Below, one piece after another: positions 22,301 through 34,400 of a DNA stretch of 60,000 nucleotides. Position 1 is the first letter of the stretch. Each line of letters begins with the position of its first letter. The DNA comes from Nymphaea colorata (Eukaryota; Streptophyta; Magnoliopsida; Nymphaeales; Nymphaeaceae). The notes below the pieces were generated by a model. It was not told where the DNA came from. It saw only the letters and a list, made by a program, of their open reading frames with translations, and did not search any database. The position numbers and the translations under genes were made by a program. The stretch is taken from assembly GCF_008831285.2 (NCBI RefSeq), contig NC_045144.1, positions 17,129,716 to 17,189,715 of the forward strand. The letters run 5' to 3'.

Positions 22301-24709
22301 AAGACTTTATCAAGTCATTTGAACAGGATTTGTCATTTGTATGATTGAACAAGACTTTTACATTCAGCGCAAACAACCATATACTCATAGACTATTAGAT
22401 AATATACGAGTTCTTCTAATAGGTGGTCAAGAATCCATGGGAATACGAACACCCCAATATAGCTCAGCATTTCTAATTGAAATGAATCTTAAATTGGCTA
22501 AACAATACCCAGAAGTAGAAAACACAAAAGGCACATACAAATCCACAAATGTTAAACCACCATCCTACTATTTAAAAATCATGCCTCAAGTGTCCCCAAT
22601 AATACCAAGTTACCAACCAATAAATATCATGATACAAAACACTAGAATTTAGAAATTGTTAATCAATGTTTTTTAGACAATTAAGTGGACTATTAAAAAT
22701 TTGAAAGTTGACAAAAATCATGGTTTAAATTTTTTATTTGTCCATATATTATAATCCACCTTGCATATCCAAGACAGTTGACATAATTTTATCTATATCA
22801 TAGAACCCCATTCATGTCACCCATATCATGAAATCCTGCTTGCAGACATGCAGAGACACATATTTGCACATACTTACACAACATGTCCGGTTTCCAATGT
22901 TAGCCATCCTTGAAACTAATACCTGTGTTCACAATTCACACAACACAGGCACTTTAACAAATATGTACACAATTTATTTCTCAATATGAAGTCCCAGAAT
23001 CAGCCAAGCATGTCACGACTAAAGGTGCAAAAGGTTTTCTCAGTGCAATTCATAGGTTTGCCTAAAGTCTGTACCCAGGGCAACCGTCTGATTTTGGCTG
23101 AATTCCTAAATAATCAGCAAGTAATGGTTTCATATTCAAGAAGCCGACATGTTAGTGACTTCATGGAGATCAGAGTTCTACAAATTTGAGCATATTACCA
23201 CTTTCCCAAGCAGTCAATAGTTCATTTTGATTTGTATCTGGATCAGAATAGCAATCTATTTACTTCTCGACTAGTGTTTTATGGCCATGTCTTGGCAGGG
23301 TGTTGATAATTCAGATTCTTATGGTGTTAGTACAATCTATTCTACTATATTGCATGTATAATGTGTATAATAATGTAGACATGCAAATAAAATGCAACTT
23401 TTAGTGATATCTTTAACTGTGGCTATTATTGCATGCATATGTATCATCTTTTTAAATACAACATATTGAAAATTTATAGAATATGCATGTGTGTGTGTGT
23501 GCTTGTGGGGCACAAACATGCCTTAGATACATCACTTCGAGTCAACCCATCTATCAGCTAAGTGATGCTGAAACTCATAAAGGTCGACCTATTGATCAGC
23601 TGTCATGCTAAAACTAAGGACCAGTCTTGGAGGAACTGATTATTTCTTTATGACCAAGCAGGTGACTGGATCAGACAAGTCAGATGAGTAGATGGTTGTG
23701 GGTTTTTTAAGCACTCCACTGAGCTAAACACAACCGGCAAGCTTTTAAGTTGGAACAGGTGCTAATGTGTTGGCTACTGAAGCCATCTTAAACATGACAA
23801 GTTTTTGCTAAAATAGCATCAAGTTCTCCGTTCCCTTGCCTATAGTAATAAATGATGGAATACGGTGGAACGTATCCCAAACCTATCTATGCGCATGACC
23901 CAATAAAATCTATATTTCATGCTATCCTTACCTACACAATGTCAATGTTCCGTTTCATTTGCGCCCCTGAGCAAAGGTTTATATGCCATCCACAGTCTGT
24001 TCTTGTCCTAAAAGCCTTGTCGGCCTTGGAAAGGGTAGATAGCCCGATAATCACTTGAATTATATCTTATTAAGATTTTCAGGGTACTGAAGTAGTTGGT
24101 ACAAGAAAAAACGCTACTCGATGGCCGAAAACCAAAACACGAAACGCATTAAAGCCACTATTGTAACCAATCTTGACGCTTTTGACAGTTCCCTTCAATT
24201 TCCAATCGTTGAGTCTAAACCTTTTCCAAACCTTCACGAAGGAAACGGTTGATTGAAGAAGACAGGTGAAAACAGTTTGTTTTATTCTGAGGATATACAT
24301 GCGGATGGATCCAGGCAGTAGGAATGGCAAGGGCAAGCTCCACAGTTAATCTTGTCTATCAGAAAGCAAGATAGGATACTAAGCAGAAAGGCAGATAATT
24401 CGTAGAGAAGGATGTAGTGGTCAAGAAACGATTTCCCTCACCCTCTAGAGGGCATGACAGTACGAGGGCATGGATAGAGATAAAGAAATGGGATTGTACC
24501 TTTCTTCTGATAATCTGAGCGGCAAAAAATTCGACCTCGCAATCGATGTAAGGGGAGCATTTGGAGGTAAGTATGGAAGTGGCAACCTCCCAGGCGGCGT
24601 CGGTCTGTTGAAACATGACCAGCCATTGATTGGCTGCAACCCTGAGCGACGATTCAATGCCGTGGTTGAGCGTATGAACCGCCTCCGCCACTTTCATCTG
24701 CAACTCCAT
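10781..24709 (-). CDS. importin-13/transportin-SR-like karyopherin beta, 5' part of gene (12 exons, 461 codons)
   Basis: The product should be an ARM/HEAT-repeat nuclear transport receptor that binds Ran-GTP and cargo. Exons in coding order are 24500-24709, 21214-21312, 20834-21058, 20488-20607, 18668-18751, 17811-17870, 16881-17009, 16619-16680, 16356-16412, 16033-16156, 15242-15373 and 10781-10861. Each has GT-AG borders, and the frame is continuous through every junction. ATG 24709 gives MELQMKVAEAVHTLNH, a family-like N-terminus; residues near 25-40 (RVAANQWLVMFQQTDAAW) fit the importin-N region. Later family-like segments include LPEEVIEDQ, LHERNRKILRCLLSW, GGLACLMAEIGQA and VAFPSEDWEISDSTLQFW. 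Relatives are about 950-1000 residues, so roughly half is present; the reading frame is open at a GTGAGA donor after 10781. The family call rests on remembered homologues; the exon chain itself is seen. Whether the gene is still complete is unknown. Confidence 0.85.
11100..12466. other. AT-rich intron sequence, no feature recognised
   Basis: This is the downstream part of the 4.4-kb intron between exons 15242-15373 and 10781-10861 of the importin-like gene. It is AT-rich, with a CA-rich patch at about 12022-12063. No exon or complete element was recognised. Confidence 0.5.
12467..13243. mobile_element. hAT-like non-autonomous DNA transposon (MITE), 777 bp
   Basis: The ends are an exact 9-bp inverted pair, CAATGTTAT at 12467-12475 and ATAACATTG at 13235-13243. 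Exact 8-bp direct repeats ACTCGGAC flank them at 12459-12466 and 13244-13251. An 8-bp duplication with a CA-starting terminus is the hAT signature. The interior has no coding capacity. The left 165 bases are packed with the palindrome TATCGTACGATA. The right 110 bases contain CGATACG-type words and a duplicated GGCGTATAGGTCGGCCCGAC segment. It sits in an intron of the importin-like gene, between exons 15242-15373 and 10781-10861. Confidence 0.85.
13321..13353. repeat. AC dinucleotide microsatellite
   Basis: An uninterrupted run of about 16 AC units lies just downstream of the MITE, within the importin-like intron. Confidence 0.95.
13410..13750. repeat. diverged tandem duplication, unit about 171 bp
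   Basis: The segment beginning CCTCTATGACACACCCTTAT at 13410 recurs at 13581. Both copies continue through TCCTTTTCACAG, GTGTTTAGGACTGT, GATTCAATTCACA and a GATTGGGTGATC-like end. The copies differ by scattered substitutions and short indels. It lies in the large importin-like intron. Confidence 0.85.
14918..14989. repeat. three exact tandem copies of a 24-bp unit
   Basis: The unit (GTTCAAGCTTTGCAAAATAG plus TACT) occurs three times without a mismatch. The unit length is divisible by three, but the segment matches no importin-family sequence and lies inside an intron, so it is treated as non-coding. Confidence 0.92.
18900..19115. repeat. old diverged duplication of about 85 bp
   Basis: A segment near 18900-18985 (with TTGAGATAAATATGGCGTGG, AGAGTGACGTT and AGCAGGGA) and one near 19025-19110 (with TTGAGTCAAATATGGCCATGG, AGAGTGACATG and AGTAGGGA) line up with many mismatches. 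Both are in the 1.7-kb intron upstream of exon 18668-18751. Origin unknown. Confidence 0.45.
21313..24499 (-). other. first intron of the importin-like gene (3.2 kb)
   Basis: It separates the start exon from the rest of the gene. It contains a TA-rich microsatellite near 21461-21495, a T- and A-rich stretch near 21720-21960 and an LTR-like remnant near 22000-22360. No alternative exon was recognised on either strand. Confidence 0.75.
22000..22360. mobile_element. possible LTR remnant in intron
   Basis: The stretch combines paired copies of AGCTCC/GCTAGCTC words around CCAACGGCTAGC, a TATA-like TTTATAAATAAGG near 22153 and a following TCCTCATTGTAATG. These resemble the promoter and R region of a plant LTR. 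No clear ends, target duplication or coding remnant was found. Confidence 0.3.
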
Positions 24710-25320
24710 CCCCCTCTCTTGCCCGCCTCCCACCGAAGTCCCTCAAGAAAGAAGGATCCAAATGGAGGGACAAAAAGAAGAGGAAGAGAGGGGAGAGCGG
24801 CGTGGGCTTCTCCAGGAGAGGAATAGGAGTAAGAATTTAGGGTGCTGCAGTCAACGAGAAAAGGACGGGTCCATGAAAACCATTGCAGCTTCAGACGGAA
24901 GGGGAGGAGCAGAGACGGTGGGGTTTAGGCTGCTCCTGCAGGCTCGGTTTTTTCGGCAGCGTCATCATCAGCGATTGGAGGCCTCAACGATCGGCTGTTG
25001 AGGACGATACTCGGCGTCTTCTCATTAGCGCCCGTCTTCCTCCCCCCTTTCTTTCATTTCACACTTTTTTCTTTTAAATAATAATGCGGTTGCGGCCGGT
25101 GATTCGGCGGCGGCACCAGCAGAGGCAATGTGAAGAGAGTGATGACGATGACTATGATGATGATTATGATTATGTCAGAAACAACCGCCCGTAAACCTTC
25201 GGAAAATATCCAACGTATCATTCTCGCTCCATAGCTACAGCTCAGCTCGAGAGATGCAGCCTTGCGTCCTAAATGCTTCACAAGCTCTTTCTATGCTGTG
25301 AACGGTCTTGTCTTGTCAAT
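24710..25320. promoter_or_regulatory. upstream region of the importin-like gene
   Basis: This is the presumed 5' UTR and promoter, upstream of ATG 24709. It is GA-rich near the start codon and contains a GATGATGATTATGA-like triplet-rich stretch near 25140-25175. No defined TATA box or transcription start could be placed. Confidence 0.35.
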
Positions 25321-26280
25321 TGTAGTGTAGGTGAGCTCAAAAACCAAGTATTTTTGTTTTGTTAAATATTGAAATTTTTTATAAAATTATTTTCAGATTA
25401 AAATTAAAAAATGGTTGGATATAGAGCACGATTGATGAGCTTACCTCAATTCATATATCAGCTTGCTTTTGCTGAAATAAAAATTCGTACTGATAAAATA
25501 TTGTTATTTTACTTGTCTGAACTAGCAAAAAAGTTTGATCTATGATAGCAGAGGAGAAAGCCTGACTTTATCTATATATAAATATGAAGTGTTGAAGATT
25601 AAAGATGAACCCAAATCAAAGGATCTATGATCGTGGTGTGGTTTGTTGCCAATCCTTATTGGCAAATGAGCAAAAATAGCTGTCCATAACCAAATTTGCT
25701 GTTTGAATTTAAACAAAAGGATCTGACAGCTGCATACCCATTATCACGCCGTCGTGAACTCTAGGCGAGCTCCTTGGCTTGCTCATATCAAAGTCTGCCC
25801 ACTGTTGGTTTATAGACAGTGTAGCTGCATCAAGATAATCCGCCACCTGAGTAGCAGCTCATCTTGTTAACCCTTTGTAGAACAAAGGCCCATTGGGTTG
25901 TTCCTATAACTGAAGTGTGTTTCCGGTTGAAACCGCTTGTACGATAAAGTGTGTTCCAATCAATCTTGCAAAAACTTTGGCTTTCCTCGGAGAAAATTAT
26001 ACAACCATATGTAAAAGTTAACACTATTTTTTAGTTTAATTGAATCTCTAAACATGAACTTGACAAGTAAATTTCATACAATATTCTTAGATTATCATCT
26101 AATCGTGTGTTCAAATCAACAGTCGTTATTAAATTGAACTTTCTTCATGTTGATCATATTTTTAAATGGCCATAAAATTACAAATTAACAAGACATTGTT
26201 TCTGCAAAGAATAAGCGCCATTCGACTTTTAAAATTTAATAAATCAGCATTCAATTGACTCATGCAGATGGCCGTCTTAA
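25321..26280. other. intergenic, nothing recognised
   Basis: AT-rich DNA with only short chance open frames on both strands. No domain, repeat array or RNA gene was recognised. Confidence 0.5.
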
Positions 26281-27832
26281 GGGGCCATTTGATGATCTTA
26301 GATTTGAAATCCATGACTGATGTGGATTTGATATAGCATGTTTTTGTTGATGTAGCTAATAGCATGTTTTTGTTGATGTAGTTAATGTTCAATGGTAAAA
26401 TCCATGGTTCATCAAATTAAGGATATTAAGTCCGGCCTCAAGTCTGTTGGAAATGAAGCGGTGGAAGACTCTTCAGGGTCTGGTAGTCATCTAAGCAAGT
26501 CACCAGTGAAGGGTTCGGGTCTGCGCATGAACTCGAGGAAGCGGTAGCAGCAGCAGCTGAAAGAGAAGAAGAAAAACCTGTGTTCACGGGTTTGCTTTTG
26601 TGAGGCGCCAACTAAGGTGTTGCTTAATCAAACCCAAGTCAGGGAATCGCTGGGGCTTTATACAGGCCAGCCTCACAGTCAAGATTTTTCCTCTTCTTCC
26701 TTTCACCCACCAACTGAAATTGTCTCGGTGAGTCTTTTTGTGTCAAATTACTGCTAGCACCTAGCAGTATTTTTCTAATATTCAAGGCAGAGGGGGAGAG
26801 AGAGAGCAGAAACTCTTCTTAAGCTGCTTTCATTAGGCACTTCAACGATTTAACCTGGGCCCTTCCAGTGATGGTAGTGGTCTTGGTGTCGTATTGATTC
26901 TATTTCTCTGTTTTGGTCTTTCATTTTTCTAGTTTGAAAGATGTGGCATAGTTGTTAACAGCTGTGAGATCGCTCCAATTCTGTGTTTCTTATTTTTGCC
27001 ATTTCTGCTTTGGGTTGATAATGATCTGGCTTTGATACAGAAATGGGTGCCCATTGGATGGTCTTTCGAAAATGCTGCAATAAATTTCATTTTCATTTCT
27101 GCAAGTTTGGCCCGATTCAGAAAATGCAAAAGTGTATTTGTACCGAAAAATATCAGAAGGCTCTGCTCCTAGTTTTAGATCATTCAAGTTGTTGATTCAA
27201 GGACTCTGTACTGAAAGATTGTTAGATGATGCTGAGTTGGTTCTAAGAGAGATGATACGGCATGGATTTGTTCCTCGAATGGGAACCTGGAGAAGGCTTG
27301 TAAACAGAATGTTCCCAAGGGCTGGCAATATATATGTCCACAATGATGTTCTTGATGAAGTCCCTTCTCATTTTTGTGCCAGACAAATTTTAGTATGAAT
27401 AGTTAGTGTATTCATGACAGCTATACTTTTTAAGTGACAAGATTGAAAATGGAGATGGATCGATTTCTGCAGAGCACTCAGACGATGCATAAATAAGTCT
27501 AGATACTAAGACCATGGCTCAAAAGACCAAACTGTAAATTTACTGTAAATCAACTTAATCTAAAACTGATTCAACATGTTCGAACTGCAAAGCACAATTG
27601 GAAATGGACACATTCTTTCCTTATTATCAAACTCAGAATTAATTTTCTAAAAATATGGAAATATAATTCTTTTTCATCAAACATAGAAATATATTTCTGG
27701 AAATATATTCCTCAGTCATCACACACACACCAAAATTGGAATCAGAAAGATTTTCCCCATTCATTTTTTCCAAGAAATATATTTCTAAAAATATATTTCC
27801 AATTCCACATTTCCAAGCCATCAAACGGCCCC
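26281..27832. mobile_element. possible TIR element or pair of MITE ends enclosing a gene fragment
   Basis: GGGGCCATTTGATG at 26281 and CATCAAACGGCCCC, ending at 27832, are inverted complements with one mismatch, a terminus style common in plant MITEs. No matching target duplication was found at the outer edges, so the two ends may belong to different insertions. Inside are a 26-bp unit repeated twice (26335-26386), a PPR gene fragment and, near the right end, AAATATATTTC-type inverted words. Confidence 0.35.
27132..27398 (+). pseudogene. C-terminal fragment of a pentatricopeptide-repeat (PPR) protein
   Basis: The 88-residue frame contains PSFRSFKLLIQGLC, DDAELVLREMIRHGFVPRMG and TWRRLVNRMF, which read as the last one and a half PPR motifs plus tail. 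PPR proteins bind organelle RNA. The rest of such a gene (typically over 400 residues) is not found upstream: the sequence before 27132 is not PPR-like. The fragment may have been captured by a transposon or be a decayed duplicate. The codon at 27132 is only a chance start. Confidence 0.7.
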
Positions 27833-29000
27833 TTGGTGTTGCTGCTGCCTCCTCAAGCACAAAGAAGACGCCGCTGGTGCGCAGAACTTGAGCCTCTCAC
27901 AGACACCGTTCCGCACACTCGAAATGCTTATTTTGCCTTTTGTATCGATAAAAGGTTGGGTTCAAGATTGAAGGGGGAGAGGGGTTGGATCTTAACGCAA
28001 CATTCTTAAATCTTGAGGATTTCATATCAAAAGCAATCGAACTGATACATCCCTTATTTTGACACCATTGAGGACGGCCGAAGGCCTGGCCGAGAGCTCT
28101 AGAATGGAGCCGACCAGCGGCGTGAGTAGCAGTTGGGCACGCCGATTACCACCCGATAGGCTTATGTCCTTGTTGCCTGGTGAGGTTAGCCTCGGTAGGG
28201 AGAGCCGTGAGCAGCAGGCCGCAGCATGGCGCACGGCCAAGGATGGGCGCAAGCCCAAGGAGCGACATGCAGGGTTGAACTAGCACCTAGGTACATAGGG
28301 CTAAGTGCACGCGAGTGAGTTGGACCACACGACACCTTGGCATGGTTCAGGGTTCGACACTAATAGAACCATTGGGTATTACTTATATGGCTGCAGTGGG
28401 AGGAGCGGGTGGAGCAGCTAAGGTCGAAAAAGGTGAGACAGGGTCCGGATCCGTAGAAAGAGCGGGCGCAACCAGATCCAATCCAGACGCCCTTTTGTTT
28501 ATGTTTATTTACTCTTTTGTACCGTCTCGGTTTGAGACGTGTTAGAATCGTTTTATTTTAAGTTCTTTGTACCGTCTTGGGTTAGGAGCTAAGTGAACCG
28601 GGACGCTTCTCATGTATATAAGCTTTGAAATTAGGGCTTTTTGGATTACGCTTGAATGAAGAATGAACTGATTTTCACTTTGGGCGTCACTTTCTCTCTC
28701 ATCCCATCTTCTTCTCAACCAAGTCTACTCGTCTTCTCGGCGACGGCCGGATTGATTTCTCCTCACCCTTGACCAGCGACGGCTGGTGTCTTTCTTCGAT
28801 CTGATGGCGTCAATCCTCCTCCCGTCCTCAATACTCTTTTTTTCTTCTCCCCAATCGGCCGAAGGAACATCTGCCTTCACTGTTCTTGCGATAGAAGGAG
28901 AAGCAGCGGCAGATCAGAAAGTTGAAATCGATTTGCCCTACTGAGCGTGATCTTGGGTAGAGATAGCGTCTTGGCAGCGAGGTTCTATCACGAACACCCC
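27833..29000. mobile_element. possible decayed LTR retrotransposon remnant
   Basis: A GC-rich stretch at about 28050-28500 is followed by a promoter-like CATGTATATAAGC near 28610, then CT-rich leader-like sequence and CTATCACGAACACCCCC near 28985. This order resembles an LTR plus leader. No coding domain, paired LTR or target duplication could be shown, so the call is weak. Confidence 0.25.
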
Positions 29001-29822
29001 CTTAAAAGTAATTATAGAAATAAATACTAACTTGCTTTTAGACTAGTAAGGTTGTTCTTGATGTTGCAACCTGTGAATCATTTAATTTGATTGGTTTTCA
29101 TGTCTTGAAAATCTGTTATGAGAGCGAGCGAGCGAGCGAGAGAGAGAGTCTCAACTTTACCAACAAAACAAAGCCAAACGGGAGACTGGAACTAATAACA
29201 AACTATAGGAACATAATTTGAAAGATCAAGATCCAAGAAACACAATTTTAGATGAACTAAATAGTGCTGATATCCTAACTCAATATAATCCCACATGTCT
29301 ACCCAATAAACGAGACATCTACTAGAACCTCCCAACAATATAGAGAACGCATTTGAAACTTAACGCCCCATATAAGTAATATTGTTTATTTTGATCCAAA
29401 TGATCCATCATGCGAAAAACAATCAGGTCCTTCACTGCAGCCGTTCTTTTCTTGCTATATCGCATAATAGACAGTTCAATATATGACTTTGGAAAGCTAT
29501 AATACATCTGACAACGATATCAAGTTTCATCTAAGTATGCTTGAATGAAACAGGTATTATTAAGCCCAAAAAATAAGTGCATTGTATCTTCTTTACCTTT
29601 GGGCATGCATAATACACGTTTACTAGGAGGCTGAAAATACGAACACTACAGGTTGAGTTGCATCTACAACTTGTCATCCACAATGAGCCAAGACACCATC
29701 TTAGTCCACCGACCCAATTTTCCGCACGGTAGACCCCTAGGAAACCACTTCACTCCCACAAGCAATGGTGATTGATGCACTCTTGCACTAGAAAAGTGTC
29801 ACACTAAAACATGCCCAACTAA

Positions 29823-29897
<75 letters not shown>

Positions 29898-31446
29898 CTT
29901 CTATCATGGAAACCCTTCACTTGAAAATATGGATTGAGCATGGCAAAACTTCTGACTTAGCATTAGCAGGACCACCTAACCTTCCGATTGTATGTATGCC
30001 TTAGAAAAACTGACCAAACTTATTGCAGTTAAAAGATAGAGGACAACCACTTGAAAATAAGAGTACTATTAATGTGCCATATGGCGGAAATGGCGCCTAA
30101 TCCTCCACAATGCGTTGGACATGTAGTACTTGACCAGTTGATGAGATGTCAACGATGATTGGAAGCGGCAGACAACAAAAATCTTCGTATACAAGAACCT
30201 TGTACTTATTCTTTTCCACCTTAATTGACATATATATAAGAAAAAATTAAGAGTATCGGCAGACTTAGGATAATAGGAACATGACATTCAACACCAGATG
30301 GCCTGCAATGAAAATATTTTTATGCTTTTCAAGTCTGCAGTTTCAATTGTACTTTGTTCACAATTGACTCTTACAGGTAGTACAAGATAAATGAGTCTGC
30401 CTCTCTTCTCGTTCTCTCTCGGTACTTTTTCTTCCTCCGCGCAGTCTCAGATGGCTTCTCCATTCAATGGCTACATGATGGCCTCTTTGATCCAGTTGGG
30501 CAGTGATCTGGGAAAAAATGTTTTGCAAGGGGTATTTTCTGATGACAAGTGGAGTGGTGATTTGTGGAATGTGGAACCCTGGGCGGTGATCTGTTGTTTG
30601 CGCAAACGTTGGGCCTAGTCATTTGTAATTTTTTCTTAATATATTCTTGATAAAAAAACCAATTTTAATCAAGATTGCCCTTATTTCTGCCTTTATAGAC
30701 AGAAGACACTTCTGCAGAGACCCATATACTGTACAATTTTTGAACCATCTAACATGTAAGCAATTGTGTTTTGCTCGTCAATATCTCAGTGCAATGCGTC
30801 CACGAAAATTACCAGGTATTGGAAGTGCCACCCTTGGAGTATTCAAGAGCGGCAGAAAAACCACGACCATGTTTAGAGGACCGGGAGTCCTAGGTAATGG
30901 CTTTGAAGTACTTGCATGCTCATAGAGCAAACTTGAAGTATGTTTTGCTACTTATGTGGTAGTCTGCTGCATGCATGTACAAGGCTTCAAAGACGGGAGC
31001 GGCAGAACGACCAGGGCACCTCTTCCATTCGTCAGTTTGAGTAAATCCCATCCCTTCTCTGCAATACATTGACTGAGGCGAGTAACGAGACGATCACCAA
31101 CTCCGTTTTGCTGGCACTCCTGCCGAATACATGGAATGTAAAGCTATCGAACAGGAAAGCGAAACCTTTTCCACGAAGCTCCGCAAAAGCGGCGACGGGA
31201 AAAGTTCAAAGAATCGGTGTCTTCTTTTGGCTATTTCTGGCAAATGCATAGGAACAAGCAAGCAGTACCAGTAAAGAATCTCCGTCCCCCATCTTGAATT
31301 ATAAATTATAATTGTTGTAGGTTACAAGCCGCTGCAAGATGATTTAAGGCCTGCAACGGCGCAAAGAATAGATTCTTATACATAGCTATACAAAATGAAG
31401 ATGCCCCGGAGAGGGGTATACAAACTTCTGCTGACAGAACTGCCGG
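29001..31446. other. intergenic and presumed ClpD 3' flank, no intact gene recognised
   Basis: The region has a GCGA/GA microsatellite near 29124-29148 and a long TA repeat. Short orphan frames at 30391-30618 and 30647-30925 match nothing I know. The segment just right of 31290 is probably the ClpD 3' UTR. Confidence 0.45.
29826..29895. repeat. TA dinucleotide microsatellite, about 35 units
   Basis: An uninterrupted run of about 70 bases, the longest simple repeat in the window. Confidence 0.97.
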
Positions 31447-34400
31447 TCACAAAGATGGCGCAGCTGATGATAAATGTACCTTGTGGTCCCAGTCGCCTTT
31501 GACAAACGGGTTTCCTGTGGCATCAACATCTATAACAATAGTATCACCTGCCTGAAAATCTCCTGCAAGGAGTGCATCGCTTATCACATCTTCAACCAAA
31601 AGAGTTACGGCTCTTCTTAAAGGCCGGGCACCGTAGCTTCGGTCATAACCCTGTTCGCATATAAGGTTCATGGCTGCATCGGAGACCTCCAGGCTAATCC
31701 CCAGGGCCGATAGCCTGCTTCTAACCTCTCGCAACATCAAATCAAGAATCTGAAGCATCTGGTATCAGAATCACACAAATAAATCAGAGAATAATCAATA
31801 CCAGCCAGAACTTAGTGATGTACACGCTTAATGGAGAATGCAATGCAAGCACCAACAGAGAAAAGCTAGTGGACATGAGTACGATTTGGTCAACTTCAGA
31901 TGCTTTTCACTCACACACATCATCGTATATAAGAAACCCTAGCAGAGCCAGAGGGCACTTCTCAGCAGTAGAATAGGCATATGACAGCTGATGTTACTAG
32001 GAAACAATACCTGTGCCTTCTCAAGAGAACGAAAAACAACCACTTCATCTATCCTGTTGAGTAACTCTGGCCGAAAATATGCTTTTAACTCCTCCATAAC
32101 CAGGGCCTTAATAGCAGAATATGAAGAATCATTGTCCTCTGCAATCATGAAACCAAAGTTGCTGCGCCCACCTTTCGCAATGGCTGTGGAACCGATATTG
32201 GATGTCATGATAATTAATGTGTTCTTAAATGAAACTCCACGGCCCTGCACATTGAGAACAACAATGAGCAATTCACAGCAAAGCTGAGATGCAGAATATT
32301 CACCAATAGTACATAATCATGGTTGTTCATTAATGATATAAAATCAATGACCCATGTTCGGGCTAAAATGACAGTTTTAGTGAATCCAACATACCTGAGA
32401 GTCAGTCAGATGACCATCCTCAAACACTTGCAACAGAATATTGAATATATCTGGATGAGCTTTTTCAATCTCATCAAGCAATATCAGAGTGAACGGCCGT
32501 CTTCTAACAGCTTCTGTCAAGGTGCCACCTTCACCAAATCCCACATATCCCGGGGGTGAACCAATCAGCTTGCTTACTGTATGGCGCTCCATGTATTCAC
32601 TCATGTCCAGTCTTATCATTGCATCCTCCTGGAAATAAGTTGAAAAACTGTCAGGCAAAAGGCAAAATATGGTCTAATCAACCAGGAAATACAGAGAATA
32701 TCTATGCCAGAAAGATGTGACTGGGAGCAAGTTTATGACTAAATGACAGGAGGAAACACTGGCACTGCAACTAAGTCGGACAAGGGCTAACTGTTTACAG
32801 TGATCGTATGCGACTTACTGATCCAAAATATGATGCAGCTAAAGCCTTGGTGAGTTCGGTTTTGCCAACTCCAGTTGGACCACAAAAGAGCATAGCTGCA
32901 GTAGGTCTATCAGGATCCTTTAAGCCTGTGCGTGATCTTTTCACAGCACGTGAGATGGCACTGACAGCATCGTCCTGACCAATTACACGTTCACGAAGTT
33001 GTTCCTCAAGCCCAATGAGAAGCAACCTTTCATCAGCCGTCAACTGCTGAACTGGGATCCCCGACCACAAGGAAGCAACTGCAGCTATTTCATTAGGACC
33101 AACCACTACGGGCCTGCAAAAGAAATCAACTGAACCAGTAAGAAAACTAGTTTCTTCAGTCAACACCTTCAGGCTTGCTTGGAAACTATATATATTAGAT
33201 ATCATACTCGGCCTCATCAGAATCCAGACAGGATTCTGGAACAACTTTATCATTGCCTTCTGTCTCAGTAGGTGCAGCATTCTCATACTTTGAGGCATCC
33301 CCTTCAATTGAATACTTAATTTTATTCGACAAAACCTGCATGTTTGATTCCATGAGTCCTATTAAAACCTTATAACTAATAGGTATGAGAACCTTAAATA
33401 TGTGCAGAGCATACCACTTCCTGTAATGTCTGAACAGCTCTAATTTCTTGCCAATATTCATTTGGTGATTTTGAAAGTATACTGGTTTGCTTTTCTTTTC
33501 GTCTTCTAAATGCATCCATGCGGGCTCTGCTTCCAGCTTCATCAAGGAGGTCAATAGCCTTATCAGGAAGGTATCTGTCTGCAATGTATCTTGCAGAGAG
33601 GTAGACTGCTGCATTTATAGCTTCCACAGTGAATCTACACTTGTGATGGGCCTCATACTTGTCACGGATACCCAGCAAGATTTTGACAGCATCCTCCTGG
33701 GAAACATTTAGAAGAGAAACGATTAGAAAAGAAATCACAGTGCCAGTCTTTGAAGATTATATAATAACCTACCTGGCTTGGTTCGTTCACTAAAACAGGC
33801 TGGAATCTCCGGGCCAATGCCTTATCCTTTTCAAAATGCTTCCTGTGCTCATCCAACGTTGTAGATGCAATGCACTAGATAGAGTTGGCATATGTCAGTA
33901 TCCCACCAAGAAAGAACTACATATGCATACCATCAACATGTAACTTCAAATGCATCATGACAGGGGAAAGAGGAAGGGAAAAGGAGAGAAAAAGGAATCC
34001 AAGCTGAGAAAGGCTTGTTGGCTTCGTTTTTCATTGTTAATTGAATTAGACAGATTAGAACCTGGAAATACATATCACCGGCAAAGTACAGGGAAATGCC
34101 ACGATCTCATTATTCGATTTTTATACAAAAATTGTGGAAAGAAAGCAGTAAATATAATATGTATGTGCATGCATTGCTTTTGGTTGGAAGATGCATGTAC
34201 CTGTAACTCTCCCCTCCCAAGGGCGGGTTTCAATAAATTAGCCATGTCCAGCCCCGCTCCTTTGCTCCCTTTTCCAACAGTGCCAGATCCAACAAGTATA
34301 TGAACTTCATCAATAAATAGGATAACGTTACCTGCATTACAGAATATGTTAATCAATGAAAATGACAAGTCATCTGAACGGTGTATAAACATTTCAGAAT

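Noticed and set aside
24710-24733. Eight extra N-terminal codons for the importin-like protein
   Set aside because: The codon at 24733 is GTG; the ATG at 24709 gives the family-like MELQ start.
30391-30925. Two orphan frames of 75 and 92 codons
   Set aside because: No recognisable motif, no partner exons, and nothing to separate them from chance frames.
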